64,000 nt of DNA. It comes from Robiginitomaculum_A sp036478535. GTDB lineage: Bacteria; Pseudomonadota; Alphaproteobacteria; Caulobacterales; Maricaulaceae. The stretch spans positions 1,798,001-1,862,000 of the forward strand of contig OZ245059.1 of the NCBI GenBank assembly GCA_965224735.1, given 5' to 3'. Both the position numbers and the translations under genes were made by a program. The notes under the pieces were generated by a model, which saw only the letters and a program-made list of their open reading frames with translations, did not search any database and had not been told where the DNA came from. Shown one piece after another: positions 54,498 to 62,156 of the stretch. How positions within the stretch are numbered: position 1 is the first letter of the stretch; every line of letters starts with the position of its first letter.

Positions 54498-55103
54498 GCG
54501 AGATAGCTGACAATCCAAATCTCGCTATCCGTGCCAAGCCTAAGCCCGTCAAACGGTTTAGCCGCAAGGCGCTCATTCTTGGCGGTACGGCATTAAGCGC
54601 AGGGTTATTCGCAGCCTTGGCCTTTGCACTACAATCACCCGAATATGGTGACAGTGAGCGGCCAAGCGAGCTTTATAATGTCAGTCACAAACCTATGACA
54701 GATGCACTTGATGCTTTGCCCAAAACATATGTGGATATGCGCCCAAAATTAGGCCCGCCATTGCCTGGGGATTTAGGGGCAGCGTTCTTGGAAGCCAATC
54801 AAGGCGGGGCGCCAGTAGCAGAGCTTGATAACCCGTTTCAATATTCGCCAAAGGGTGCGCCGCCGCCGAGACAGTACAGGCAAGCAGCGAGCTATCAATC
54901 AGCGCCTGCGCCGAGCAAGCGCGACGAAGCGCGGGAATCAGGGTTATTCTTCTCTGTCGGGTCAAACCAAACAAGTACGAAGCCGCCAGATCAATTCACC
55001 CAAATGGATGCACAGTTAGAGCAAGCTTATTCAAATCTTGCCAATAGACTCGATTCACAATAGGCTATAATTTTGTAGGCGCAATTGTTTTATTTTCATG
55101 TCC

Positions 55104-55628
55104 TTATGCGGTTTTGAGATTGATGTTGGCGAGAGCACCAATATTCTTCGCAATCATGTTTTGCAGGCCGTTATTGCGGTGAATATCGGCAAAAATCTTG
55201 AACTTCTTCATACGGCCAATAGCATGTTCGACGCCAATGCGCAGGCCTGCGTGCCAACGGTTATAGGCTCTGGCATTTTGGGAAATGGGCTGGTTTTTCG
55301 GCTTCTTAATCGGAATTTCAAAATTCGTTCCGAGATAACCAAGGTCGCCTAAAACCATCATATCAGGCGGCTTGACAACACCACTTTCATCAAAAATCCG
55401 CTTGTCGTGTTTTGAGCCTTTTTGCGCAGGGCCAACGGCCAGAATACGTTTCGTATTATCGGTGATAATCTGATGCACATTCGTGTATCTTTTCTTTTTT
55501 CCGGAATAATTTTCCTTCCGTTTTCCCGGCTTTTTTGAACGTAGAATTGGGCGTTCTGTCCCGTCTACCATCAGATAAAGAAGATCATTTTTTTCTTCTT
55601 CGTTCAGGCGTATCTTGCGTTCAGGCAT
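55104..55628 (-). CDS. IS5-family transposase, ORF2 (DDE domain)
   Basis: 174 residues. The DDE region shows YLMVDGTERPILR (first Asp), VLGDLGYLGTNFEIP (second Asp) and the Glu in GVEHAIGRMKKFKI. Upstream of ATG 55628 the frame stays open into ORF1's stop region (TTTTAA near 55643), consistent with a fused OrfAB product. Confidence 0.8.
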   Translation of the reverse strand: MPERKIRLNEEEKNDLLYLMVDGTERPILRSKKPGKRKENYSGKKKRYTNVHQIITDNTKRILAVGPAQKGSKHDKRIFDESGVVKPPDMMVLGDLGYLGTNFEIPIKKPKNQPISQNARAYNRWHAGLRIGVEHAIGRMKKFKIFADIHRNNGLQNMIAKNIGALANINLKTA

Positions 55629-55642
55629 ACGAAAATGGCCGG

Positions 55643-55957
55643 TTAAAAGGTGCTCATAGCCCGATTAACGCGGCAGACAGTGGGCGAAGACACGCCAAAA
55701 ACTAGCCCTAAAAACACATGGCTAGTATAGGTTCGATAATAAATCAAGCACATGAGAAGCTGCGCAGAGAAATCAAGTTCATACTTGCGTCCTGCGCCAA
55801 TGGCACGCTTGCGCGTAGGGCGGGACAGGCGTTTGTGCTCGCTTTTAAGCCAGAGTGGGTGGGTATCTTTGATAAGCCTGTCAAAATCTTCAAGACGAAT
55901 GCCTGAAAGGCGGAAAAACAGTGTGGGGCGGGCGCGTAAAACTTTCAACGTGTTCAT
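55643..55957 (-). CDS. IS5-family transposase, ORF1 (N-terminal, helix-turn-helix)
   Basis: 104 residues. It starts MNTLKVLRARPTLFFRLSG and ends with the HTH-like segment VFGVSSPTVCRVNRAMSTF, where the -1 frame takes over. Together with ORF2 it makes a normal DDE_Tnp_4-type transposase; two-ORF organisation with frameshifting is known in parts of the IS5 family. Whether the break here is programmed or a mutation is open. Confidence 0.75.
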   Translation of the reverse strand: MNTLKVLRARPTLFFRLSGIRLEDFDRLIKDTHPLWLKSEHKRLSRPTRKRAIGAGRKYELDFSAQLLMCLIYYRTYTSHVFLGLVFGVSSPTVCRVNRAMSTF

Positions 55958-56731
55958 AAATAATCCTCCTGCTCAAAGATTAGACAAAATAATTAACAAA
56001 TTACCTAATTACGAAGCGAGTCTAATGTAAATATGATGGCTGATTGCGACACGCTAATAATGGGTAATGCGGAGTTTAGCACTGCCCCTGCTTACCAAAA
56101 TAGTAAGTCGGCATTCCTTGGGCAATCAGCAGGCGAGATATATAATCCATATGTCCTGCAATCTCCCAAATCCCCATATCAAATTATGGCAGGGACATTG
56201 ATACCTGCTAGTTTGGTCACAGGGCTTAATTCTGATTTACCGGGCAAGTAATCGGGCAAGTCACTGAAAATGTTTATGACACGGTGACGGGTGAGTATTT
56301 ACTCATACCCCAAGACGCACGCCTGCTTGGGCGTTATGATAGTGTCATAGCTTACGGTCAAAGCCGCGCACTGGTTGCATGGACACGGATTATCTTTCCC
56401 AACGGCAATTCCATTCAGCTTGATAATTTACCCGCCGTTGACGGCCAAGGCTTTGCAGGGCTGAAAGATAAAGTAGACCGCCATACTTGGCAATTCATGA
56501 AAGGCGCAGTGTTATCATCATTGCTTAGTGTTGGCTCCGAATTATCCTCTGACGATGAAGGGCGTCTTGCCCGCGCCCTACAAAATGCAGGGCAGGACAC
56601 GGCTAACGTTGCCGGGCAACGCATTATCGAACGTAGCCTTAACATCCAGCCGACACTCAGCGTTCGACCCGGTTGGCGGTTCTCAATCATCGTGTCCAAA
56701 GACCTCATCCTCAAACCCTACCAATAGGAGA

Positions 56732-57026
56732 TGGCATGAATGACTTGTGAGCGGTTGATATTTTCGGTGCTATGTTGGCGTTGGAAGAAGCGGATAGGTT
56801 TTAGGTTGGATATGTCATCTAGGGCTTTTGACCCTGTAAAGGAGATTAACTCACACCTATTACCGAACGACCATCTTGAGGCCCGGCCCGTGTTTACGCA
56901 CGGATTGGTGACCTCGTATAGGAGTTTGGTTTGGCCGTTCACACCCGTTTTCCTGCATTTGGAATTGGGTCTCCGCTTCCTCTTAACATTAACACGAGGC
57001 GGTTTTGCCTCAAGAGGAGTATAGCT
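56732..57026 (+). ncRNA. Candidate bridge RNA region of the IS110 element
   Basis: About 295 bases without a supported gene precede the transposase, the place where IS110-group elements encode their bridge RNA. Visible hairpins are CCGTG-TTTACG-CACGG (56888-56903) and GAGGC-GGTTTT-GCCTC (56996-57011). ATAGGAG recurs at 56918-56924, equal to the sequence at both element junctions, as expected of a guide loop. I could not assign loops with certainty. Confidence 0.45.
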
Positions 57027-58063
57027 ATGTCTTTTATTGGTGTCGACCTACATACGAATTCTTTTACCATTTTCCGCCGTGAGGCGGATGGGTCTGAAAT
57101 TCTGAAAACCTATCAATTATGCCAAGCTGAACTGGCTCAATTTTGCATGAGCCTGTCAGCGGATGATGAGATCGCGGTGGAGGCCACGGGCAATTCCGCC
57201 TATTTCCGCGATGAAGTGATTGCCTGTGTTGGCCGCGTTGTTGTGGTGAACCCTGGTCAGTTTCAGGTCATCCGTAAATCGGTCAAGAAAACCGATAAGA
57301 ACGATGCGCGGGCTTTAGCTTTGTTTTTATCCAAAGACATGTTGCCCGAGACACGTCTCAAATCCACCGAGCACGCACAGCTTGCTTCGATTACGCAGAC
57401 GCGGGATTTACTGGTTAAGCAGCGCACGCGCCTGCTCAATAAAATTCATGCCCTTTATAACCGTCACGGCATCAAGATGAAGAAAGAGAAGTTCAGCTCT
57501 CAAAAATCATTGATAAATATGGACATGGCTGTGTTCACCGATTTGGAGAAAATCGAAGTTGGCATTATCCGTGACCAAGCTTTGTCGCTGACAAAATCGG
57601 TTAAAGCGATTGACAGGCATATTGAAGCTTATGCAAAAACTCTGGACGGGTTTGAAGGACTTACCAGTATCAAAGGCATTGGCGCGCGGTCGGCGGCTAT
57701 CTTCTTATCTGGCATTGGCGATGTTGAGGATTTTGCCAGTTCTGATAAATTGGCGGCATACTTCGGCCTTGTTCCGCGTGTTAGCCAATCTAACGAAACC
57801 ACCAATATGGGGCGGATCACCAAGCGCGGCAACAAGCTTGTCCGCACAACTTTGGTGCAATGTAGCCTGATTGCCATACGGTATTCTGGCTATCTCAACA
57901 GCTTTTACAGACGCATTAAAAACAGGCGCGGCTTTGGCAAAGCCATCATCGCTACAGCACGTAAATTACTCAAAATAATATACGACACCCTCAAAAACAA
58001 CTGGGTGTTCGAAGACTTTACCAAATTCAAACTAGCCAGCCAAGAAATGGCTGGACAATCATC
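56732..58063 (+). mobile_element. IS110-family element, with ATAGGAGA at both junctions
   Basis: ATAGGAGA occurs at 56724-56731 and 58064-58071. Treating one copy as target gives an element of about 1340 bp. If the element is removed, the trbI stop (TAG), the ribosome site GGAGA and the DUF2274 ATG come together in a normal intergenic arrangement. IS110 elements lack long inverted repeats, as here. The exact core dinucleotide cannot be fixed within the repeat. Confidence 0.8.
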
Positions 58064-58067
58064 ATAG
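57027..58067 (+). CDS. IS110-family DEDD transposase
   Basis: About 346 residues. The RuvC-like N-domain starts FIGVDLHTNSFTIF. AVEATGNSAYF and KTDKNDARALALFL carry further acidic residues. The C-terminal Transposase_20 domain has LTSIKGIGARSAAIFL, then AAYFGLVPRVSQSN and the catalytic-Ser region around NMGRITKRGNKLVRTTLVQ. I chose ATG 57027, with AGAGGAG seven bases upstream. The frame is intact and the stop lies within the right junction repeat. Confidence 0.93.
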   Translation: MSFIGVDLHTNSFTIFRREADGSEILKTYQLCQAELAQFCMSLSADDEIAVEATGNSAYFRDEVIACVGRVVVVNPGQFQVIRKSVKKTDKNDARALALFLSKDMLPETRLKSTEHAQLASITQTRDLLVKQRTRLLNKIHALYNRHGIKMKKEKFSSQKSLINMDMAVFTDLEKIEVGIIRDQALSLTKSVKAIDRHIEAYAKTLDGFEGLTSIKGIGARSAAIFLSGIGDVEDFASSDKLAAYFGLVPRVSQSNETTNMGRITKRGNKLVRTTLVQCSLIAIRYSGYLNSFYRRIKNRRGFGKAIIATARKLLKIIYDTLKNNWVFEDFTKFKLASQEMAGQSS

Positions 58068-58077
58068 GAGAATATTT

Positions 58078-58305
58078 ATGCCAACGCCAGCTCTTAAAAT
58101 AGGCCGCTTGCCGGATAAAACGCCCGTTAAGCTATCCATAACCATTACGCCGGATTTAAACGCTGATTTACAGCGTTACACGCAAATCTATGAACAAACC
58201 TATGATGATAAAGCCAGCGTAGCGGCTTTAGTGCCGTCTATGCTGAGTGCATTCTTGGCAAGTGATGCTGGTTTTAAACGGGCTTTAAAAGCACCTACAA
58301 AATAA
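58078..58305 (+). CDS. DUF2274 family protein (conjugation-linked)
   Basis: 75 residues, beginning LKIGRLPDKTPVKLSITITP, with a helical AALVPSMLSAFLASDAGFKRA end. DUF2274 genes typically follow trbI in alphaproteobacterial conjugative elements. The IS110 element inserted between trbI and this gene, leaving its own GGAGA ribosome site seven bases upstream. The function is unknown. Confidence 0.88.
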   Translation: MPTPALKIGRLPDKTPVKLSITITPDLNADLQRYTQIYEQTYDDKASVAALVPSMLSAFLASDAGFKRALKAPTK

Positions 58306-58348
58306 CGCTAAGATTTTTTCCGTCCACTAACAAAAGGAGGCCCATACA

Positions 58349-58660
58349 ATGGCTACAATTGGACAATTTAAACCCGTGAAAGACGGGTATGAAGGCACTA
58401 TATCAACACTGGCAATGGCCCGAAAGGTCAGGTTCGTTGCCAATGACAATAAGAAAGGCGAGGATAGCCCAGACTTTTTTATAAAAACGGGTAAGTGCGA
58501 CCTAGGTGTTGCTTGGCACGCCGAGTCCGAAGGTGAAAGCCCGCGTAAATATGTGCGCGTCCTGCTCGATGACCCAAGTTTTGCTGGCCCAGTAAATGCT
58601 GCCCTGTTTGAACATGACGGCAAGGCCGATCTAGTTTGGTCACGGCAGAAGAAGCAATAG
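58349..58660 (+). CDS. DUF736 family protein
   Basis: 103 residues with the DUF736 pattern: MATIGQFKPVKDGYEGTIST, SPDFFIKTGKCDLGVAWHA and VRVLLDDPSFAGPVNAALF. The family is frequent in conjugative and integrative elements of alphaproteobacteria; function unknown. AAAGGAGG lies upstream. No damage is visible. Confidence 0.9.
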   Translation: MATIGQFKPVKDGYEGTISTLAMARKVRFVANDNKKGEDSPDFFIKTGKCDLGVAWHAESEGESPRKYVRVLLDDPSFAGPVNAALFEHDGKADLVWSRQKKQ

Positions 58661-58692
58661 TTTTTGAGTTTGCACTCGAACTGTAGATTTCT

Positions 58693-58938
58693 ATGGATGT
58701 AAAACCAAAATATTCTGATGAAGAGATTGAAGATGGGCTTGATATGGTTGCGAAGATCATACAGCGTTATGGCAATATTTATTGGCCCATCTTTGAGTGC
58801 TTGGAATATGAACTACAGGAACGCCGCAGCCGTGCTGCACGGTTAAGTGCTAGGCTCAACTCTAAAAATGGCGTATCTACAATCGCTTTGGCAAATAGTA
58901 AAAAAATCAAACGTCGCCGTAAATTGAGTAGGCATTGA
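58693..58938 (+). CDS. Small hypothetical protein (81 aa)
   Basis: It starts MDVKPKYSDEEIEDGLDMVA, continues YGNIYWPIFECLEYELQERR and ends in a basic tail (KKIKRRRKLSRH). The first 50 residues are helical. I have seen similar small proteins near conjugation and integrase modules but can name no domain. It lies 32 bases after DUF736 in the same direction. Confidence 0.65.
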   Translation: MDVKPKYSDEEIEDGLDMVAKIIQRYGNIYWPIFECLEYELQERRSRAARLSARLNSKNGVSTIALANSKKIKRRRKLSRH

Positions 58939-58980
58939 AGTCTCGGTTTTCTGGTATATTGCAAATTACGCTTATGTCGA

Positions 58981-59000
58981 ATATTGACATATATTGACAT
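58981..59000. promoter_or_regulatory. Two tandem 10-bp repeats before parDE
   Basis: ATATTGACAT occurs twice head to tail. Each contains a TTGACA -35 box; ATTATC lies 17 bases after the first. ParD-type antitoxins bind repeats in their own promoter, so this is a good operator candidate, 45 bases before the parD start. Confidence 0.5.
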
Positions 59001-59045
59001 TACTGTATTATCGAGTTTGTTAATCGTCCTTATTAGAGGTGAAAT

Positions 59046-59273
59046 ATGCCAAGCAGTATGAATGTGTCGCTGACAAATGAGTTGAAAAAATTCGTTGTTT
59101 CGAGAACCGGGGATGATGGCCTATATGCCACTCCTAGCGAGTATATTCGCGATTTAATTCGCGGCGATATGGCGACCCAAGAAACTGTTTTACACGTCCT
59201 TAGCGGTCTTAACGACATTAAACATGGCAGGATGTCTGAAAAGTCTATCCTAGATATTCACGACGAAGCATAA
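59046..59273 (+). CDS. parD: ParD-like antitoxin
   Basis: 75 residues of the ribbon-helix-helix type. MNVSLTNELKKFVVSR is the DNA-binding strand and first helix. TPSEYIRDLIRGD follows, typical of ParD. The C-terminus is a toxin-binding tail. It represses its own operon and neutralises the toxin that follows three bases later. Confidence 0.88.
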   Translation: MPSSMNVSLTNELKKFVVSRTGDDGLYATPSEYIRDLIRGDMATQETVLHVLSGLNDIKHGRMSEKSILDIHDEA

Positions 59274-59276
59274 TGT

Positions 59277-59633
59277 ATGGCGAAGAAAAGACATTACACT
59301 CTTACGAGAACTGCAGAACGGGGTTTTCGTCAGGCAAAAACGTGGTCACTATCGCGGTGGGGTAAGGCGCTAACGCGCAAATATTTTGAAGATTTGCACA
59401 ACGGCGCTGAATACATTGCGGGCAATATTTTAACAATTCAGGCCAAGGAGCACTTAACTGGCGATACTGGGCTAAATGTTTATGCCGTGCGCGAGCACTA
59501 TATTGTATATGTTTCTACAGGCTCCGATAAAATCATTATTGTTGCGCTCATACGCCAAATTCGAGATGTGCCGAATATATTAAAAGCTAACCATTTCGTG
59601 TTTAAACGAGAACTTAAAGAAATCTTAGGTTGA
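59277..59633 (+). CDS. parE: ParE/RelE-family toxin
   Basis: 118 residues. YTLTRTAERGFRQAKTWSLS and WGKALTRKYFEDL form the two helices. The sheet ends YAVREHYIVYVSTGSDKIII, with VALIRQIRDVP matching the ParE C-terminal strand. ParE toxins inhibit gyrase. The pair would stabilise the element against loss. Confidence 0.85.
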   Translation: MAKKRHYTLTRTAERGFRQAKTWSLSRWGKALTRKYFEDLHNGAEYIAGNILTIQAKEHLTGDTGLNVYAVREHYIVYVSTGSDKIIIVALIRQIRDVPNILKANHFVFKRELKEILG

Positions 59634-59649
59634 TACGCACCAGTACAAA

Positions 59650-61047
59650 TTAGTGTACCAATCCTTCTGGGTAGGGATGCGTAATTTTAAGGAGTTCATC
59701 GCGCCGAAATTCCATTGAGCCAGTGCCGCCATATTCAGGGCGCGTGTTCTTATGCCCCATAAGAAGGCACCTTAAACCATAGTCAATGCCGGCTTCGAGC
59801 ATCCGTTTTTCAAAAGCATGCCGAAGAGAATAAATAACGTGTTTATCTGTTGGAAATAAATCTCGGCCCCGAAATGCCTTCATAAGATTAGCTGAAACGA
59901 GTTCACCTTTATCCATATAGCGTGGAAATCCGTTAGGCGCTAGGCGCATCGCGTCCAGTGCAACACCAACAAGAGGAATATCGCGCCTTGAATCAGGCGT
60001 TTTTAGCTCTCTGTTTTGCCGTTGCCGAATAGCAATGTAGGGGACATCACAATCAAGCCTGATATTACCGGGTTTTAGATTGCAGATTTCACTCATGCGA
60101 GTGCCTGTTTCGATCAAGATATAAATCATTAAACGAAGTTCTTGGCGTAGCTCATCAAATAATTTGGGCCGCAGAATTTTTGACCGCACCCAATCATTTT
60201 CAAATGCGGGTACTTCAGAGCGCGTTTCTGCTTTAAAATACATTTTGCGAAATGGGTTATCTCTGTGTTCATCGCCACGGTGCGTAAAGAACTCCGTATA
60301 TAAAGTGCGAATATTTCCGATATGCCGATTGGCAGTATTCGGTTTCGCAGGCTTTGGATTTTCTTCGGAGAGCAGCATGCGGTCCATCCACCATTTCCGG
60401 TATTTTATGGCATCATCGCGCGTAATTGTTTCCATCTCCATATCGCCAATAACATCAATAAAATATTTTAGGGATGTGCGTTTCATTTTCTCCCAAGAAT
60501 GTCTTTGTTTTGGGGATTTATTATACTGTTGATCAAAGGCAATCTCTTTGAGATAAATCTCAAAAGCTGAGGAAATTTTTGTATTGACCGGGTTGGGAAT
60601 ATTGGTGCCGCCAAGTAAGGCTTCGATTTCAGCCTGCTTTGGAAGGGGCTGGCCTCCAGCTTGGATCTCAAGTGCTTTTATTCTGTCCATGACTTCATTT
60701 ACGGATGTCGTTTGTGCCAACTCTTCTGCTGGCTTATAGGTAAAACCATGCGCTATTGCTCGCGCCGTTGCGGCGTCATAGCGCTGTTCTAAGATAGCGC
60801 GAATTTCTTCGCTTACAGCATTGCCGCTATCAATGGCCGCCAGGGCAAGTGCAGACCAATAAGCATTATCCGCTTCTTCAAGCGCGTCGCGCCGTAATTG
60901 GGCGATTTCCAACGAATAAGTATGTAGGGAAGAGCGCACAAACCTGCGGGTATCAATGTGGAAATACCGACTAGGGACACGGCGATGATATTGCCAGTTC
61001 GAGCTTCTATTTAGCAAGTATCTAAGAGGTTTTAACTTTCGCGACAT
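59650..61047 (-). CDS. Tyrosine-type site-specific integrase
   Basis: About 465 residues. The N-terminal SAM-like domain covers about 155-270. The catalytic domain has Arg317 (IETGTRMSEICNL), a Lys near 349, and box II YSLRHAFEKRM with Arg409; the usual first His of HxxR is Tyr. GHK with His432 and the nucleophile Tyr439 (RPEYGG) complete it. It integrates and excises the element. I chose ATG 61047; a GTG at 61062 is also in frame. A tRNA-like attachment core lies about 125 bases upstream. Confidence 0.92.
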   Translation of the reverse strand: MSRKLKPLRYLLNRSSNWQYHRRVPSRYFHIDTRRFVRSSLHTYSLEIAQLRRDALEEADNAYWSALALAAIDSGNAVSEEIRAILEQRYDAATARAIAHGFTYKPAEELAQTTSVNEVMDRIKALEIQAGGQPLPKQAEIEALLGGTNIPNPVNTKISSAFEIYLKEIAFDQQYNKSPKQRHSWEKMKRTSLKYFIDVIGDMEMETITRDDAIKYRKWWMDRMLLSEENPKPAKPNTANRHIGNIRTLYTEFFTHRGDEHRDNPFRKMYFKAETRSEVPAFENDWVRSKILRPKLFDELRQELRLMIYILIETGTRMSEICNLKPGNIRLDCDVPYIAIRQRQNRELKTPDSRRDIPLVGVALDAMRLAPNGFPRYMDKGELVSANLMKAFRGRDLFPTDKHVIYSLRHAFEKRMLEAGIDYGLRCLLMGHKNTRPEYGGTGSMEFRRDELLKITHPYPEGLVH

Positions 61048-61171
61048 ACTGCATTGTATCACACATTGTCGTCATATTGTATCACAAAATTGCAAAAAAT
61101 TGTAATTATTTTACCGTTATTTTAAATAATCTAATAAAAACAATGAGTTAAAAGAGGTATTTTGGAAAAGA

Positions 61172-61194
61172 GTGGCTCCGCAAGCAGGACTCGA
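61172..61194 (-). other. tRNA 3'-end fragment, putative attachment core (Asn-like)
   Basis: On the minus strand TCGAGTCCTGCTTGCGGAGC then CA reads as the end of a tRNA T-arm, the 3' acceptor strand TTGCGGA, a G discriminator and CCA. No other tRNA part is present. G73 with this sequence resembles tRNA-Asn. A truncated tRNA end next to an integrase is the classic att site of an integrated element. Confidence 0.55.
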
Positions 61195-61251
61195 GGCAAA
61201 TTATTAAAACTATATAAAACAATGGCTTAGTTGATTTCAAACGTCTATATG

Positions 61252-61284
61252 TGTGACGTTTTGTGGCCAAATAATGTGACGTTT
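61252..61284. repeat. Two TGTGACGTTT repeats, 23 bp apart
   Basis: TGTGACGTTT occurs at 61252-61261 and 61275-61284, in phase on the helix. The site lies between the attachment core and the HigA-like gene end. It could be an integrase/excisionase arm site; nothing else supports a role. Confidence 0.4.
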
Positions 61285-61304
61285 GGTGCACATTCCACGC
61301 TTTG

Positions 61305-61619
61305 CTATGATGCTCGTATTTCCAGTTTTACGCCCTCTTGTTGCTGCAAAGTGTGAATAATGCCAAATAAGTTTTTAGCCGTTGGGTTGCCGCTCGGACT
61401 CATCATACGCATAAGGCTTTTGGGGGATTTTTCAGTCATGTCTGCGAGTGTTTCAAAACCCAATGTGGCGTTGATATAGTTTCGTAGAAGTGATTTTCCG
61501 GTTTCTGTGTCGCCAGCGAGCATGATTTCTAAGCTCTCCGTTAATAGAGCATGGCGAAATTCTGGGTCGCGTAAGGCTCTCGCGCGAACTGTATCTCTAA
61601 AATTTCTTGTAATAGCCAT
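61305..61619 (-). CDS. HigA-like antitoxin (HTH, addiction-module antidote)
   Basis: 104 residues. LLRNYINATLGFETLADMTE leads into a helix-turn-helix with SPKSLMRMMSPSGNPT, typical of the putative addiction-module antidote group. I chose ATG 61619, which lies one base after the toxin stop, the toxin-first order usual for HigBA. The longer frame to 61835 only reads through the toxin gene. Confidence 0.85.
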   Translation of the reverse strand: MAITRNFRDTVRARALRDPEFRHALLTESLEIMLAGDTETGKSLLRNYINATLGFETLADMTEKSPKSLMRMMSPSGNPTAKNLFGIIHTLQQQEGVKLEIRAS

Positions 61620-61620
61620 T

Positions 61621-61947
61621 TTATCTATCCTTCTTTTGTTTCTTGTATTCCAGCCACGCTTCCTTAGCGCGTTCAATGTCTTTGTTTTGCCGCTTCTTTG
61701 TGCCCCCGCCGAGGAGAATAATGAGCCTGTCACCATCCTTGCCCATATAGACCCTATATCCAGGCCCCCAATCAATCTTACTCTCATGGACACCTTGACC
61801 AACACTTTTGAGCGATGAAAAATTACCGTTCTCAATCCGAGTCATGTAAGTCGCGACTTTCGCCGCTGCTTGAGCGTTTAACCCATCAAACCATTTGGCA
61901 AATAAGCTACCGCCTTTGCTGTCCAGGAACTCAACTATCTCAATCAT
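61621..61947 (-). CDS. HigB/RelE-like toxin (Gp49 family)
   Basis: 108 residues. SLFAKWFDGLNAQAAAKV leads to VHESKIDWGPGYRVYMGKDG, then LIILLGGGTKKRQNKDIERA, the signature of phage-derived Gp49-like HigB toxins (probable mRNA interferases). It is the first gene of the pair. Confidence 0.88.
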   Translation of the reverse strand: MIEIVEFLDSKGGSLFAKWFDGLNAQAAAKVATYMTRIENGNFSSLKSVGQGVHESKIDWGPGYRVYMGKDGDRLIILLGGGTKKRQNKDIERAKEAWLEYKKQKKDR

Positions 61948-62156
61948 AAGGTAACATAAGTGTTACCAACAAGAAAGTCAATACAAAGGCATCAAATCTT
62001 GCATATTTGGCGATACTTATTTCGTAGGGAAAATTTTTACAAACTCATTAAGGGGCAATATTAAATAATTCACCTAGCGCTAGTCAAAATTTGGACGCAC
62101 TATGCCATATTAAGAATCAGTATGCGTAAACTGTCCGAATTGTTGAAAGAGTTAAA

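Larger units (their letters stand above)
55047..56022 (-). mobile_element. IS5-family element with TA target duplication
   Basis: The ends are GACTCGATTC and, inverted, GAAGCGAGTC. TA flanks both sides (55045-55046 and 56023-56024). It lies in trbI in the opposite orientation. Two transposase frames fill it. Confidence 0.85.
54494..56727 (+). pseudogene. trbI: trbI, interrupted by an IS5-family element and frameshifted
   Basis: TrbI/VirB10-like protein. The N-terminal cytoplasmic part and membrane helix (ALILGGTALSAGLFAALAFAL) plus the Pro-rich linker run to 55046. The IS5-family insert follows, and then the beta-barrel domain resumes at 56025: SPYQIMAGTLIPASLVTGLN, LLIPQDARLLGRYDS, GLKDKVDRHTWQ and the ending LNIQPTLSVRPGWRFSIIV. 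Removing the insert and one TA restores the frame exactly. A later one-base loss near 56247 (after DLPG) breaks it again. The stop is at 56725. Confidence 0.9.

Noticed and set aside
55104..55352. 84-codon plus-strand frame inside the IS5 element
   Set aside because: It is the reverse of the DDE transposase; transposase motifs are on the minus strand.
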